Below the pieces are notes generated by a model. That model ran no database searches and was not told the DNA's origin. It worked only from the letters and a program-made list of their open reading frames with translations. The translations under genes were made by a program, and so were the position numbers. Shown in pieces: positions 1 to 11,886 of a DNA stretch of 64,000 bases (positions are counted from its first letter, which is position 1; the number at the start of each line of letters is the position of its first letter). Source of the DNA: Nymphaea colorata (lineage: Eukaryota; Streptophyta; Magnoliopsida; Nymphaeales; Nymphaeaceae); contig NC_045143.1 of NCBI RefSeq assembly GCF_008831285.2, positions 22,446,302 through 22,510,301 on the forward strand, in the 5' to 3' direction.

Positions 1-217
1 TCACGGAGATTTTCCTGAGAGATTCCTGAGATATACAACTTTGCCGTATTATACCCGAGAAATTCCTTGCTATATAATACCCGTGTACGTTTTTTTGTGA
101 CAATATTTGCAACCAATTTTCTGTTAAAAGTCTCCCAAAACTCCCAATAAATGAGCATCAATTAGCTTGGGAACACATCTGGGGATCCAAATGTTCTGAT
201 ACCAACTGATCAACCTT

Positions 218-780
218 TTAAGTTTTAACTCTAATCTCTTGCCAAAGCTGAGCTATGGATGAAATTGCACACCCAGTCCTATTCCGCACCAAAACATCAG
301 GTCCAACAGATAAATTCATCCTTAGTGCATCCAATACTATTGAGTTGTCAAACTGTAAAGCATCACCATTACAGTATCTGATAAGAGCTTGCTTAATTGA
401 AAGGCCCCTATCATTGTCAATCTGACAGAAACTTTCAGCATCAATTTGATCTATTAGAACACAATCTCCAAGGCTCAATGCAAAATTTAGCAAGAGACAT
501 CCCTGACGTTCCAACAAATCTAAGAACTTATCTATTTCCAGACCCTTACAGAGCTCTTCTAGGTAGGGAACATGTACTTCTTTATTCTACATTTCTATAT
601 GCTGCAATTGACCAGATATTTCTGTCTACAGAACTTCACCCATTGATTATCTTCGGTTAAACGTTTCAGGCCAAGAAACAAAGACAGGCCTTGTTAAATT
701 CAGTAATTTTCCACAAAGTTGCAAACCTACTCCTCCTTCATCCTTAGGAAGGGACAGAATTTTCTGTGATACAATATGAG
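218..780 (-). mobile_element. Degenerate non-LTR (LINE) retrotransposon remnant
   Basis: On the minus strand, pieces in shifting frames resemble the C-terminal part of a plant LINE ORF2: a block like 'SLPKDEGGVGLQ' (family form roughly PKEEGGLG) near 740, then 'LTEDNQWVKFCRQKYL' (compare W-V-K-x-x-x-x-KYL) near 620-670, then a 99-codon open stretch ending at 218. In-frame stops and frame changes show that it is dead. It lies antisense in the sequence before the first visible TRAPPC11 exon, so probably inside an upstream intron of that gene. The identification rests on short motifs only; the last 99 codons are not clearly assigned. Confidence 0.4.
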
Positions 781-1066
781 GCCAACAATATTCTCAAAGT
801 TTCCCCAAAGAAACTTAATAAAAGTTAAAATGGTTTGTTGAGAGATTCTCTGTTGTAAGTTAACCAACTATAACATGGCAAGAAATTCTCTAACTGTGGT
901 GCTATCTACTGAGGACCAATTTTTCGGTTTCGCCTCATTAAAAGTCCATTTGTTGGGTGAAAATGAAGCAGCATATAAATTCTTGTTCTTGTCTTTTAGC
1001 TTTACGTTTCCTTTAGTGGCTTATTTGGTGAAATTGCATAATCAAGAGCTTGATGCTTCTTTACAG

Positions 1067-4000
1067 ATGATGTTAGTGAAGATCAAATTACTGCATTGAG
1101 AAAACGTGCTGAAATTGATCCGAAGTGCCTCATGTTGTTAGTTCAAAATGGGCCTGTGGAGCTGAAGCAGTCTCTTGTTAGGTTTAATTGTCCTAATTCA
1201 TCTTTCATATGGTTCATAATAATCTTTTGACATTATGATTTGCATTTTTGTTTTGTATTATTTAATTGTGTTACACATATTCTGCAGATTAGGAAACCTT
1301 TTTGCGGAATTGGCCATTGCTTATTATAGAGAAGAAGGACGGCGGATTAAAATTCGTATTGAAAAAAAGAACTTCAATTTTGCTGAGTTGCATGTCCGGT
1401 ATTGCTTTAAGGTGTGACCTTTGCTGTTCCTCAAAATAAACCTTTGTGGTTCTTGGTTCCCTTTTAGAGGCAAAGGAGCAACGTCGATTTCTTCTTTGTA
1501 ATGTTATAGCCTTCTAAGTTGTCTGGTTCTTAAAGTGCGTGATTGTTGTTTTGTCTATTTTGTTGTTGGCTAGTAAAAGGGTGAATCAAAGCACTCAACC
1601 TGCCACTAGGTGCTCTATGATCAAACTAGCACTCTGACCTTACTAAGATCAGAAGTAGGAAGCTCACTATCATCCTCATCCTTAACTTCCCAGGGCTCAC
1701 CATATCCCTTTTTTGCTTCTTCCATTCTCTCTCTCTCTCTCTCTTTTCTCCCTTTTAGAGCATAAATCATGTCCATACATTGTTCTCACACAGCTGCTAG
1801 CAGATCTCTGGCTATGCATGGGACTACATTATCCATACCCTGCTAAATGGTGTTTTAGCTGGGAGATTCCTACTTGTGTGCCTTTTTCACTGTACTTGTA
1901 AACTATCTCAACCAGTCATTTTCTTTCACACTTGCACCACTGCCAAACAGGGGTCATTTGAAGTGATATCTTTAAAAAAATAGAAATCTATGATAGAAGA
2001 TAACATGTTATGCCTTTCACAGTTGAAATAGGAACCTCTCACTTTTTTTTTTCCCCTCCCACATGCAAATCTAGCTTCAAATGGACATTGTTTTTCTTCT
2101 CAAAGGCAAAAGCTCTATCATGCACAAACTCTAAGAGTGTCTGAATGGTCGGATGTGAGAGATTTTATGACCCAAATTGGGAAGTAACAAATTCGATATC
2201 ATCCTCGTCCTTCACTTTGTAGGGGTCACTATAATCCCGTTTCAGCATCTTCTATTTCTTTTTTAGATTTTTTGGCATTTAGATATATATTGTCATATCA
2301 CAACTCCTGGCAGATCTCTAGAGGTGCATGGAGCCCCATTGTCATGTGTCTTGGCCAAAGGGGCTTTAGCCAAGGGATTCCTGCATCAATCCTTTACTTT
2401 CAAAAACTCAGACTAATTTACAATTATCATCCACTTGAGGGCCCCGTTGACATGTGGAGTTGTTTGCAGTTATACCTTCTAAAAATAGTAAAAATTTATA
2501 TTCTAAGTGAAAGATTTTTTGTCTTTAGTAATAGAAATGATTGTCATGCAAAAATAAAGAAACCCCTCCTTCGACCACAACCACAAATTTACAAATCTAG
2601 CCTTAAATCAGCATTTTCTTCTTAAAAGTTACAAATTCCCCCCACGGCCCTGAACGACTCCTAAGAATGTCTAGGAGATGAGTGTAAGGGTGGTTGTACA
2701 ACTCAAAATGTCATATTTGATTTCCTTTTCTCGTGCCACTTTTATATTGTATGATAAGGGGAAAATTGCATTGTCTCATATGACAAGCTGGTATTACCAT
2801 CAGGTTGATATAGGGTCTTGGACCCTTCTAACCAGGGGTGTAACATAACACTAATAGAGTGGAGGACGTTTACATGTTAATATCAGACTGCTTAACAAAA
2901 TTTCAGGAAGCAGCAGATAGTTTGTGCCTGGTTGCAATCAAAACTTGTACAGAGGCAATCAAATAATACAGTGTCTATTGAGAGCATCGATATTTAATTC
3001 TTTGGAAAAAGATTGACAATTTGCTGTGAACATGGTGGTGAACTACTTAAATAATGATTGGGTTGCACATAATGACTCTTGTTATGCCAAGCATTACTGT
3101 TTCTTTAGTCACAGGTAGGGAGCTTTTGAATGCATTATTTTGCCCCAAAATATTGCATCACTTAGGTCAGAAGCATGTTCTTAGCCCCAAGGACTTGTCG
3201 TTGCTCTGTTGCAGAGTAAAGTATGAACATACTTATTCAAAGAATTAGTTTTTCTTGTGATCAGATTAGCTTTTCTTTGGTTAAACAAATTCATGGATTT
3301 GATTCATTTGTATCTTTGATACTTGTCAGCATTCACACTTGAAAGAACACGATGAAAATCCACCTGCAAATGTTAGTGAAGGTTTTTGTTTCCAAGATTA
3401 ATCGTATGGAAGAATTGACTAGATACTTCTTCTATCTTCATATTCATAAATCTTAAACGGGCAATTAATTCAACAATTAGGACAATGTGCTTGCCAGTTG
3501 GCACTAATCTTGGAAAGGTTTTTCTATATATTACTTGTCCACAATATAGTGTGTATTAAACTAAAATGGTAAGTTCGTGTCTCCATCTTCTGTACTTCTT
3601 TTCTTTATAAGACGTATTATCTAGCACTTTCTTTTCGTGCAGTCATGTAACTATTATGATGATAACAATCTCAACACTCCATTTCTTGTTTATTTATGAG
3701 TGAAATCCTCTATCTGATCTACTTGCGTGAAAAACCAGGCGGCAGTGTATGCAGAATTTCGAAGAGATTGGGCTGAGGCACTGAGATTTTATGAAGATGC
3801 CTACTTTGCTCTGCATGAGGTATTTGGAAGCTTCTCAGCTATTGCAGTTTTTAGGTGTTATGAAGACCTACTTTACTAGCATTAGTCTCATTTTTGGAAT
3901 ATCACCAGTCAAAGCTTTTATTTTTAAATGCTGGATGTGTATAAGCTGTTCTATGATAATTTGTTTAATGAAGTGCCAACAAGAATTTTTTATCTGAACT

Positions 4001-7000
4001 GAATTTGAATCTTCAGATTTGTGCATCTCAGTATGTGTTACATATGTTTTGATCATTTTGATAATCTACAGATGATTGGAACTTCAACACGGTTGCCACC
4101 GATTCAACGGTTGGTTGAGATAAAGGCAGTGGCAGAACAATTGCATTTCAAAGTGTCAACTTTGTTGCTTCATGGTGGCAAGGTTGTGGAAGCAATTACA
4201 TGGTTCTGGAGGCATATTGCATGCTATGAGAAGCTTACTGGAGTTCCAGAAGCTGCTTTCCTTCATTGGGACTGGATGAGCAAACAATATTTAGTGTTTG
4301 CTGAATTACTCGAGACAAGTTCTGTAGCCATCCCTACCGCTGTTCCTTTGCCCTTAAGCACATCAGAACGACCTATCACTGAATGGGAATTCCAACCAGC
4401 ACACTACTATCAAGTTAGTGAAATCTTCTTTTGATTGACCTGAACTAATGGATTTCCTTTCTGTAGTTATTATAAGCTCCATTTAGGAACATATCTTTTG
4501 GCTACTATTGCTTGTTTTTATTCCATTCTGATTTCAGATCTCGTTTAGGTTTAGTATATTTTTATTAGTTTGGGTTATTTTCCCCTCAAGCATTTGTCAC
4601 AATAAATCTTGAACTTTGATATGTGCATTCATCATTGTATCTGACACACACTTATGTTTTACATTCCAAAGTATTTCCATTTATTGGCCATCATGTCAAT
4701 ATTTTGTGTGGATTTTTTTTTTTTAAACAGTTAGCAGCTTGTTGCTTGAGAGAAAAGAGGGGTGCATTTGAAGTCTCCCAATCTGTATTACAAAAGCCTG
4801 AATATCATGCAGAAGTGCTGGCAGTTGAAAATAGTGCAGATTCTGTTGTTCCTTCTTTATATGTTGGCCAATCTACATGGTTGGTTGAGAATGGAGAAGC
4901 ATATGCTACACGACCGTAAGTCTTGTGAATCTTATAGCTACTTAAGTTTTGTCTAAACTTGCAGTTTACCTCTTTATCTATGCTTTTGCAGTCTCACTGA
5001 TTCGGAGTATCTGGCTTATGCTGTTTCTGAAGGGAAGAGATACCAGGACTCATATGAAATCGTGGCTCTACTAACGAAGTCCTGTGGTCTATACAGTAAC
5101 CTGAAAGCTCAGAGGATGGCCTCTTACAGTAGCCACCAAATGGCTAGGGAACATTTTGTTGTAGGTGATTTGGGTAAGGCTAAAGATCTGTTTGATGGTA
5201 TTGCAGGGCTTTACAGACAAGAAGGTTGGCAAACTCTGCTTTGGGAAATCTTGGGTTATTTGAGGGACTGCTCTAGAAAACTTGGGCTTCTGAAAGATTA
5301 TGTAGAGTATTCACTTGAAATGGCTTCACTGCCTATAACGTCTGGAAACCATCCAGATTCTCTTGGCTTGAAAGATCAATATGGGCCTGCAGGTCCTCCA
5401 AGTCTCTCCATGAAGGAGACCGTACATGAAGAAATATCAAGCATTCTGAAAGGAGAGCCTACATTGAAATTGAGTGGTGACCAAAGTTGGATAAGTCTAA
5501 CCGAAGATCAGCCCCTTCATCTTGAAATTGACCTTGTTAGCCCATTAAGAACAGTTTTTCTGGCATCAATAGCTTTTCATGATCAGTCTGTTAAGCCTGG
5601 AGCCCCCACTTTCCTGACCTTGTCACTTATTTCATGTTTGCCTCATCCCTTTGACGTTGAGCAATTAGAAATTCAGTTCAACCAACCTGCATGTAATTTT
5701 GTTGTTAAAAATTTAGAAAAACAGTCAATAGCAACTCAAGGACAGGAGCTTCGAGTTGAGAATGTTCCAAGTATGACTCTGGTTCCATACAAATGGGTAC
5801 GATTAACATATGACATCATACCTGGTAAGGTGCAAAAGTCTTTTCTTTCTCTCTTTTATTGATGTTCGCTTTTAAAACTGAATCTGATTCTTTTTGGTTA
5901 TTGCAGCTCAGAGTGGCAAGCTTGAGTGCATATCAGTTTTAGCAAGAATCAGTAAATATTTTACCATTTGCTTTCGTGCTGAAAGTCCTGCATCAATGGA
6001 AGGTCAGCCTCTTTGGAAATTTGAAGATAGAATAGAGGTTCTCCCAACTAAAGATCCTACTCTTTCATCCATCGGTCAGAAGGTTATTCAGGTGGAAGAC
6101 CCTGATCCTCTTGTGGATCTTGTTTTGAGCTCTGCTGGCCCTGCACTTGTTGGTGAGATTTATCCAGTCTCTGTATTGGTCATCACAAAAGGACATAGGG
6201 TCTGCTCTGGGGAGCTGAAAATAAACCTTGTAGATCCCAGGGGTGCCTTAATTACACCTAGGGATGTTGAATCATTCTCGTCTGAAAATCACGATGTCGA
6301 ACTTATTGGTATCTTGGTGTCATCTGAACTCAAGGAACCCCGACCAAATTCTGAAGTTACAGAGAACAAATCTCCAAATGTTGAGAATGTCAGAAAAGTA
6401 CAACAATCCTTTGGGTTGCTTTCAGTGCCATTTCTAGATGTTGGTGAATCATGGTCCTGCAGACTTGACATCAAGTGGCATCGACCTAAATCAGTTACGC
6501 TTTATGTTTCTTTGGGCTACTCACCTAATAGCTGGGAAAGTACGGCTCAGAAAGTTAATGTACATAAGAGCTTGCAAATTGAGGGCAGTGTTGCTATTGC
6601 AATCAGTCACCAGTTTATCATGCCATTTAGAAAAGATTTGCTTTTACTCTCAAGAATTAGACAGGACACATCATCTTCAGGTCATTTGACTACACTTGCC
6701 TTAAATGAAAAGAACATTCTTCTTGTGACTGCTAAAAGTTGTTCTGAGGTACCATTGCAACTGACCTCTGCCTCTCTTCAAATGGATGACAAGGATGGTG
6801 AAACATGCATTCTAGGGCATGCCTGTTCACCTGACCATGTTCTTGTATCCAACTGCAGTGACCCAATGTCATCTGAACTTGTTCTGATGCCAGGAGAAGA
6901 ATTTAAATGGATCTTTTCTGTCTGTCCACTTAAGGAAGTTATGGGTATGCCGATGGGGACACTCTCTATTGGATGGAGAAGGAAATCACAGTCAATTGAG

Positions 7001-7444
7001 TCAGAATCCTGTTCTGCAATGGAAATTGTTAGCAAACAAAAACTCCCAGATGTGAATGTTGAGAAGGCAGTGGTGGTTGTGTACTTGGATTGTCCACCCT
7101 ATGCAGTACTTGGTGTACCTTTTTCATTCTCTCTGAGGATTGAGAACCAAACAGCATTAGTTCAGGAAATCCAATATTCCTTGTTAGAAACCCCAAGTTT
7201 CTTGATATCTGGATCACACAGTGATGCTGTCTTTGTATTGCCGAATTCTGAGCAAGTTCTTGCATATACACTGTTGCCTTTATTTTCAGGACACCAACAA
7301 TTGCCTCAGATTATAGTTACTTCAGAAAGATATTCAGCAAGGCTTCAAACATCTGCTTCATCTGCCAGACTCTTTGTTTTCCCCTCAAATCCTCAGTTCC
7401 AGTTGGGCTATGTTAGCAAAAAGGGTAATAATAGTGAATCATAA
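1067..7444 (+). CDS. TRAPPC11: TRAPPC11-like trafficking subunit (foie gras domain), 5' exons outside window
   Basis: Trafficking protein particle (TRAPP) complex subunit 11 homologue (plant ROG2 type), acting in vesicle tethering at Golgi/endosomes. Seven exons fit GT-AG sites with unbroken phase: 1067-1181, 1288-1411, 3739-3819, 4072-4413, 4731-4915, 4992-5824, 5907-7444; together 1071 residues and a TAA stop. Exon 1067 opens inside a codon, so an N-terminal part (by memory of the Arabidopsis protein, roughly 110 residues) lies left of the window. The foie gras region is clear: 'RLPPIQRLVEIKAVAEQLHF', then 'LLLHGGKVVEAITWFWRHI' and 'FLHWDWMSKQYLVFAELLE'. The large last two exons encode the Gryzun-like C-terminal beta-rich part. 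A short extra 3' exon cannot be fully excluded, but the stop fits the family length. Intron 3 (2.3 kb) holds a diverged duplication. No internal stop or frameshift is seen, so it looks functional. Confidence 0.9.
1655..2695 (+). repeat. Old tandem duplication within TRAPPC11 intron 3
   Basis: Two diverged direct copies of about 0.5 kb, roughly 1655-2165 and 2190-2695. Shared landmarks in the same order: 'atcatcctc(a/g)tcctt', a block containing 'ggcagatctct'/'agcagatctct' followed by 'gcatgg', a 'gggattcct'/'gagattcct' block, 'aaatctagc' and 'ctaagartgtct'. The first copy has gained a CT microsatellite. Copies are too diverged for exact ends by eye. Confidence 0.5.
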
Positions 7445-10058
7445 CAAGAGATTGTGGAAGTTACCTGAAACATATTTCCTTGCCATTATGACAACTTTGT
7501 GACAAGCTTGATATGCCAGACTCAATTTAACTCTATTAACAGAGAGTAACATGGTGGCAGGGTTGATGTGCTAAGACAGGTGCTTTTGTGGCCTTTTGCA
7601 GTCATGGTCATTGACACATCCTGAAAAAGTTGGCCCAAACAACCTAGGCGAATCATATCCATCTTCATAGATTTGAGCGAATGTGGAATTGATGCTGATA
7701 TAGGTTTGGGGTCATCTGAACCTGTTAGTACATGGACATAGTCTTATTTTATGTGAATCTTGGAGCTTTTGTCTTAGATACATCTTTCTTGATTGCCAAA
7801 ACTTACCCGAGAAGGATATACCTACCATAGTCCATAGCTCGAGAATGAAGCTGATGGAAATGAAATAGCTTCTAGAGGTATGTGGCTCCTCAGTAATTCT
7901 TTTTGACCTGCTTCTTATGCATCATAATGATTTCTTGCCCTTGAAGCTGCAGAGATATTTTCCGTTTCTTTCCTTTTGATGGCTTGAGTTCGGGTCTTCT
8001 TTTGAAGGGTGCTGAGCTAATTTTATCAGTTCGTAAATCTAAAAGAGCTGGCATTGGATTTTAGATGGAAACCTCATTATTTGGTCCTTCGATGTTATGG
8101 ATATTTGTCTAACAATTGCTGATTGCGCAGCTGATACGGGGTATGAAACTACCAGATTTCTGCAAACTGACTTGGCATGCTTAATCGTGCTTATCGAGTA
8201 GTCTGATGACAGAGAGAGCATGGTGTTAAAGATCTCATGAGTGGAAAGGACCTCGACTAAAAGAATGCCTGCAAAGGCTATCCATTATTCAGCTTTGCCT
8301 TTGCGAGTTTACCTCAAAAGTTACCATGCACTTGAGGGAGCATGAGACTATTGAGTTGGTAGGGTCCGGGAAATTGCTCTTACGCATTTGACGTGTCAGT
8401 CTGCTTAAGATGTCATGTATATTCTTTTCAATTACTAGTCGACATAATGCGGTTGCACAGAAATCGAAGGAATGCCCATTGTCTTTATGTAGTAATATCA
8501 ACAATAGTGTCATGATTCTTTGATTTCATATATTTCAGTCACATGGGCGTATTAGCCATGCTTTACTTCGATCTTCTTTAGACTCATTCAAATCCAATGT
8601 CTTAGGGTCTGAATTTGAAAGTACCTTGAAATCGCCCAAAGTGTGTAGTGCGACCGGGTGGCAAGCCCACTCGTGAAAAAAGGTTTGTGTTTTGAATTCT
8701 CGTGGTTTCTGTTAGGCTTTGGTGCACTACTTTATTGTCTTGCGAACAGTGGCAGATGATAACAGTAAGTTTTTCTAGGTCTTAAAGCAGCTCTGGATCC
8801 TGTGAGTAGGGGCAAAACAGACTTCTGTTTCGGCCTCTTACTATGGCAGTGGAGTTCTTTCCCACTTCTCAGAAGAACAGTAGCGTAGATAAATGGCCTG
8901 CACTTCCGTATAATTTACAGCTATGTAGTATTGTAACAGTAACGGTAAGTTTGATTGCTCCGATAACACTTTCCAGGCGAGGAGTTTCTGCAGTACAAGA
9001 GTTGTACCATTCAAACATTGTTAGAAAAATCTTGGATTTTCATGTTCATCTCTTGCAGTGTATATAGCCTTTTTGAATTTCTGTCAAATCTGAAGGAATT
9101 TGACTGAAAATTTGAGAGTTGTTCGTTGTTAGATTAACCGCCCAAACATATGTCTATCAAAGTCAGCTAGGCGTATGCCTATGAGGCAAAACTACCTGAA
9201 ATGATCAATGGTTGTGTCTGGGAGTCGACACGTTACTTGTATGAAGTTATACAGATAAAACAACTTCATCCCTTTCTCTGCCCTCGCCCATCCGTTTTGA
9301 TGATTGATGCTGACAATGAATTGTTTGAGCTTGAATTGCCTACTAAAAATCTCTGCGGTTTGTTTTCTACTTGGAACCGTCAGCCAAGTTCATACTCTTC
9401 TTCCCTCTCTCTCTCTTGATATATATATATGTCAAGAGAGAGAGGGAGTGATACACACACAAATAGTAAAACAAGCCAACAACAAAAATAACAAAATTAT
9501 TTTTGGAAGAGAAAGCCTCTTAATAAGATCATTTCAATCACAAATATTTCCCAATAATAGTTAATGATTGGTCAACACAATTTGTACCATTAAATAATTA
9601 AACAGTCTGCAAACCTTGCATTTGCGAGCAGTCCAGTGAGGCCGTCTTCTAGGACTGTAGAGATCGACGTCGTATACTCGTATAAAATGGGAATCAACCT
9701 TCTCATTGTTTATTTGTTAGAGGATACCTTTGCTCGCATTATTTATTTCAAATACTTTGAAATTTTGTCCAGTTATAGTGCAATTCCAATCGTTATCATA
9801 TCCCTCAAAAAATACATATAATTAATCTTGCGATTCTTTTCAGCTTAATTTATGTGGTGCTGACTACCCGAATGGGGCACAGCAAGATTCGGAGCCGAAC
9901 CCACAAGTTACAATACAGGGCCATGATGATGATGAGGTCCAATGTCAGGATCCTCCACTGGAACGACATGCATCCCTCTTCCTTCCTTGACCTTATCCCA
10001 AGTGGCAACTCCATGTGGACACTAAGGGGGAGCTCCCATCATCACGAGTTGGATCGCC
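7445..10058. other. TRAPPC11 3' flank and spacer to the PsbP-domain gene
   Basis: No coding sequence recognised; all open frames are short and lack family motifs. The first few hundred bases are probably the TRAPPC11 3' UTR. Near 9401-9447 a (CT)n-(AT)n-(AG)n run forms a perfect-looking hairpin. The last part must hold the promoter and 5' UTR of the next gene, but no clear TATA box could be assigned. Confidence 0.5.
9401..9447. repeat. CT-AT-AG inverted repeat (hairpin)
   Basis: 'ccctctctctctcttga' followed by an AT run and then 'tcaagagagagagggag' form self-complementary arms of about 17 bases around a short AT core. Confidence 0.8.
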
Positions 10059-10829
10059 ATGGCTGCCGCTTCCATGTGTAACTGCATGCTGCGCCTGCAA
10101 GCAACGCCGGCTCCTCCTCCCTATCTCCACTATAGAAACGGTCAGAGAATCCTCTGTTAAGCCATCTATGAACTCCTATTCTGGGATTGCGTTCATCCTG
10201 TTCTTTGGAACTTCATATTTTCAATAATAAGGAAAATGACTGAAATGTTTTTGGTACATTAAACCTTTGTACTTCCAAAGTTGCATGTCAACCTTGCTGC
10301 TTTTGATTTTTTCCGGAAGGAAAAGAATTCGACAAAGTCTTTTAATTGCGTCGACCTTCTATGACATAAAATGCATACAGAATGTTGAACTTTAGAGGGC
10401 AGACCTGCTTTAAAGGTTGGTGTCATGGAGCTGCGTATCGATTTCTTGATCTTCTGAAATGGGTTTTGCTGTGTTTTTTTGTTAAGGTGATCCAAAGGGT
10501 AAGAACGAGCAACTTCCTTGTCAAAGCAGGATGTACAGAAATGGGAAGACGAAACTGAAGGCGGCTCCGTAATTCCATTATTCTGCTTTTAGTTTTATAT
10601 GTTGGGAGATGACTAATAAGGGGGTGAGTAGGGAGGAATTTTATCTCATTCCCATTTTCTGTTCTTTTCTCTCCGAAGAGTTTTTGTTGGGGAGGAAGAA
10701 GAGAAGAACAAGAGTAGGCGTTTGATGCTTCAGATCCTCTTCTCTGCGATCCCCTTGGCTTCTGCCGTCGATCATTCCATGGCTGAGCCGTCCAGCCAAG
10801 GTCTCTCTCTCTCTCTCTCTCTCTCTCGC

Positions 10830-10865
<36 letters not shown>

Positions 10866-11837
10866 CACCCTAAAAAACGATTCACATAAAACAACAGTGG
10901 CCACGTTCCCTTTGGAAATTGAAATGCTCTGTTCCTCACATTCTTATCAGCAAAAGTTCGGCATTAAGAGGTGGCATTGAAGTCGCTGGACCTTTTAACG
11001 ATAATGAGTAGGTGCTAATTTTCCTCCTGCACCTATGACTTAGAAAAATGGTACTGCATGGTCGACTGCACCTCATATAATATCTTCCATTTTTTATCCT
11101 GCCCGATCCTTGTTATATAGAAATTGTGTTGGGAACTTCATAAAGATGGTGTTACTCCTGTATGTTCCGCAGTGGTCGTGCCTTGTAACCAGTCATGCAC
11201 ATAGACTTAGAAAGAAGAGTATGAACTAGTGTGGGACTCTTGCCTGTTTGCAGTTTGAAGCTTAGCGCGCAAATATCTGAAAAACTCGGGTATTTGATTC
11301 TGTCAACAAACAGAGGGAAGAGGCATCGTGTTTCCCATCTGGTCTGGCCTTTGATAGCTGCACGTGCATGCTCTGCCCGGCACCATAAACATAGTGACAT
11401 TGAGATTTGAAATTCTTGCATAATCTGAGTTCCGTTGATTCGGTTTTACGTATTTGCAGGTGCTGAACAGTACCAGCTTTTCACAGATGATACAGATAAG
11501 TTCTCGATATCGATACCTCCAGGTAAATAACGTTACCTGGTCTGATTTTATATGTTCTGCTTCAATTTGCAGATTGCTTACGGGAAAGGTTATCCCTGGG
11601 GATACTCCTAGATGCACAAATACATTGATACTAGGCAGCATAAAATTGAAGCAACTGAAACGCAGTTTTTGAAATTGGATAAAGATAATCAGATCACATA
11701 TATGTGATGACTATTATTATGCAACAAACGTTAAGTATATGCTGTTAAACACGATACAGATATAAGTGAAGCTTTCTGTGCAGTGAGAACAATGCATCTC
11801 TAAATAGTTAACTCGTAACAATTGTATGGGTAAATTT

Positions 11838-11886
<49 letters not shown>

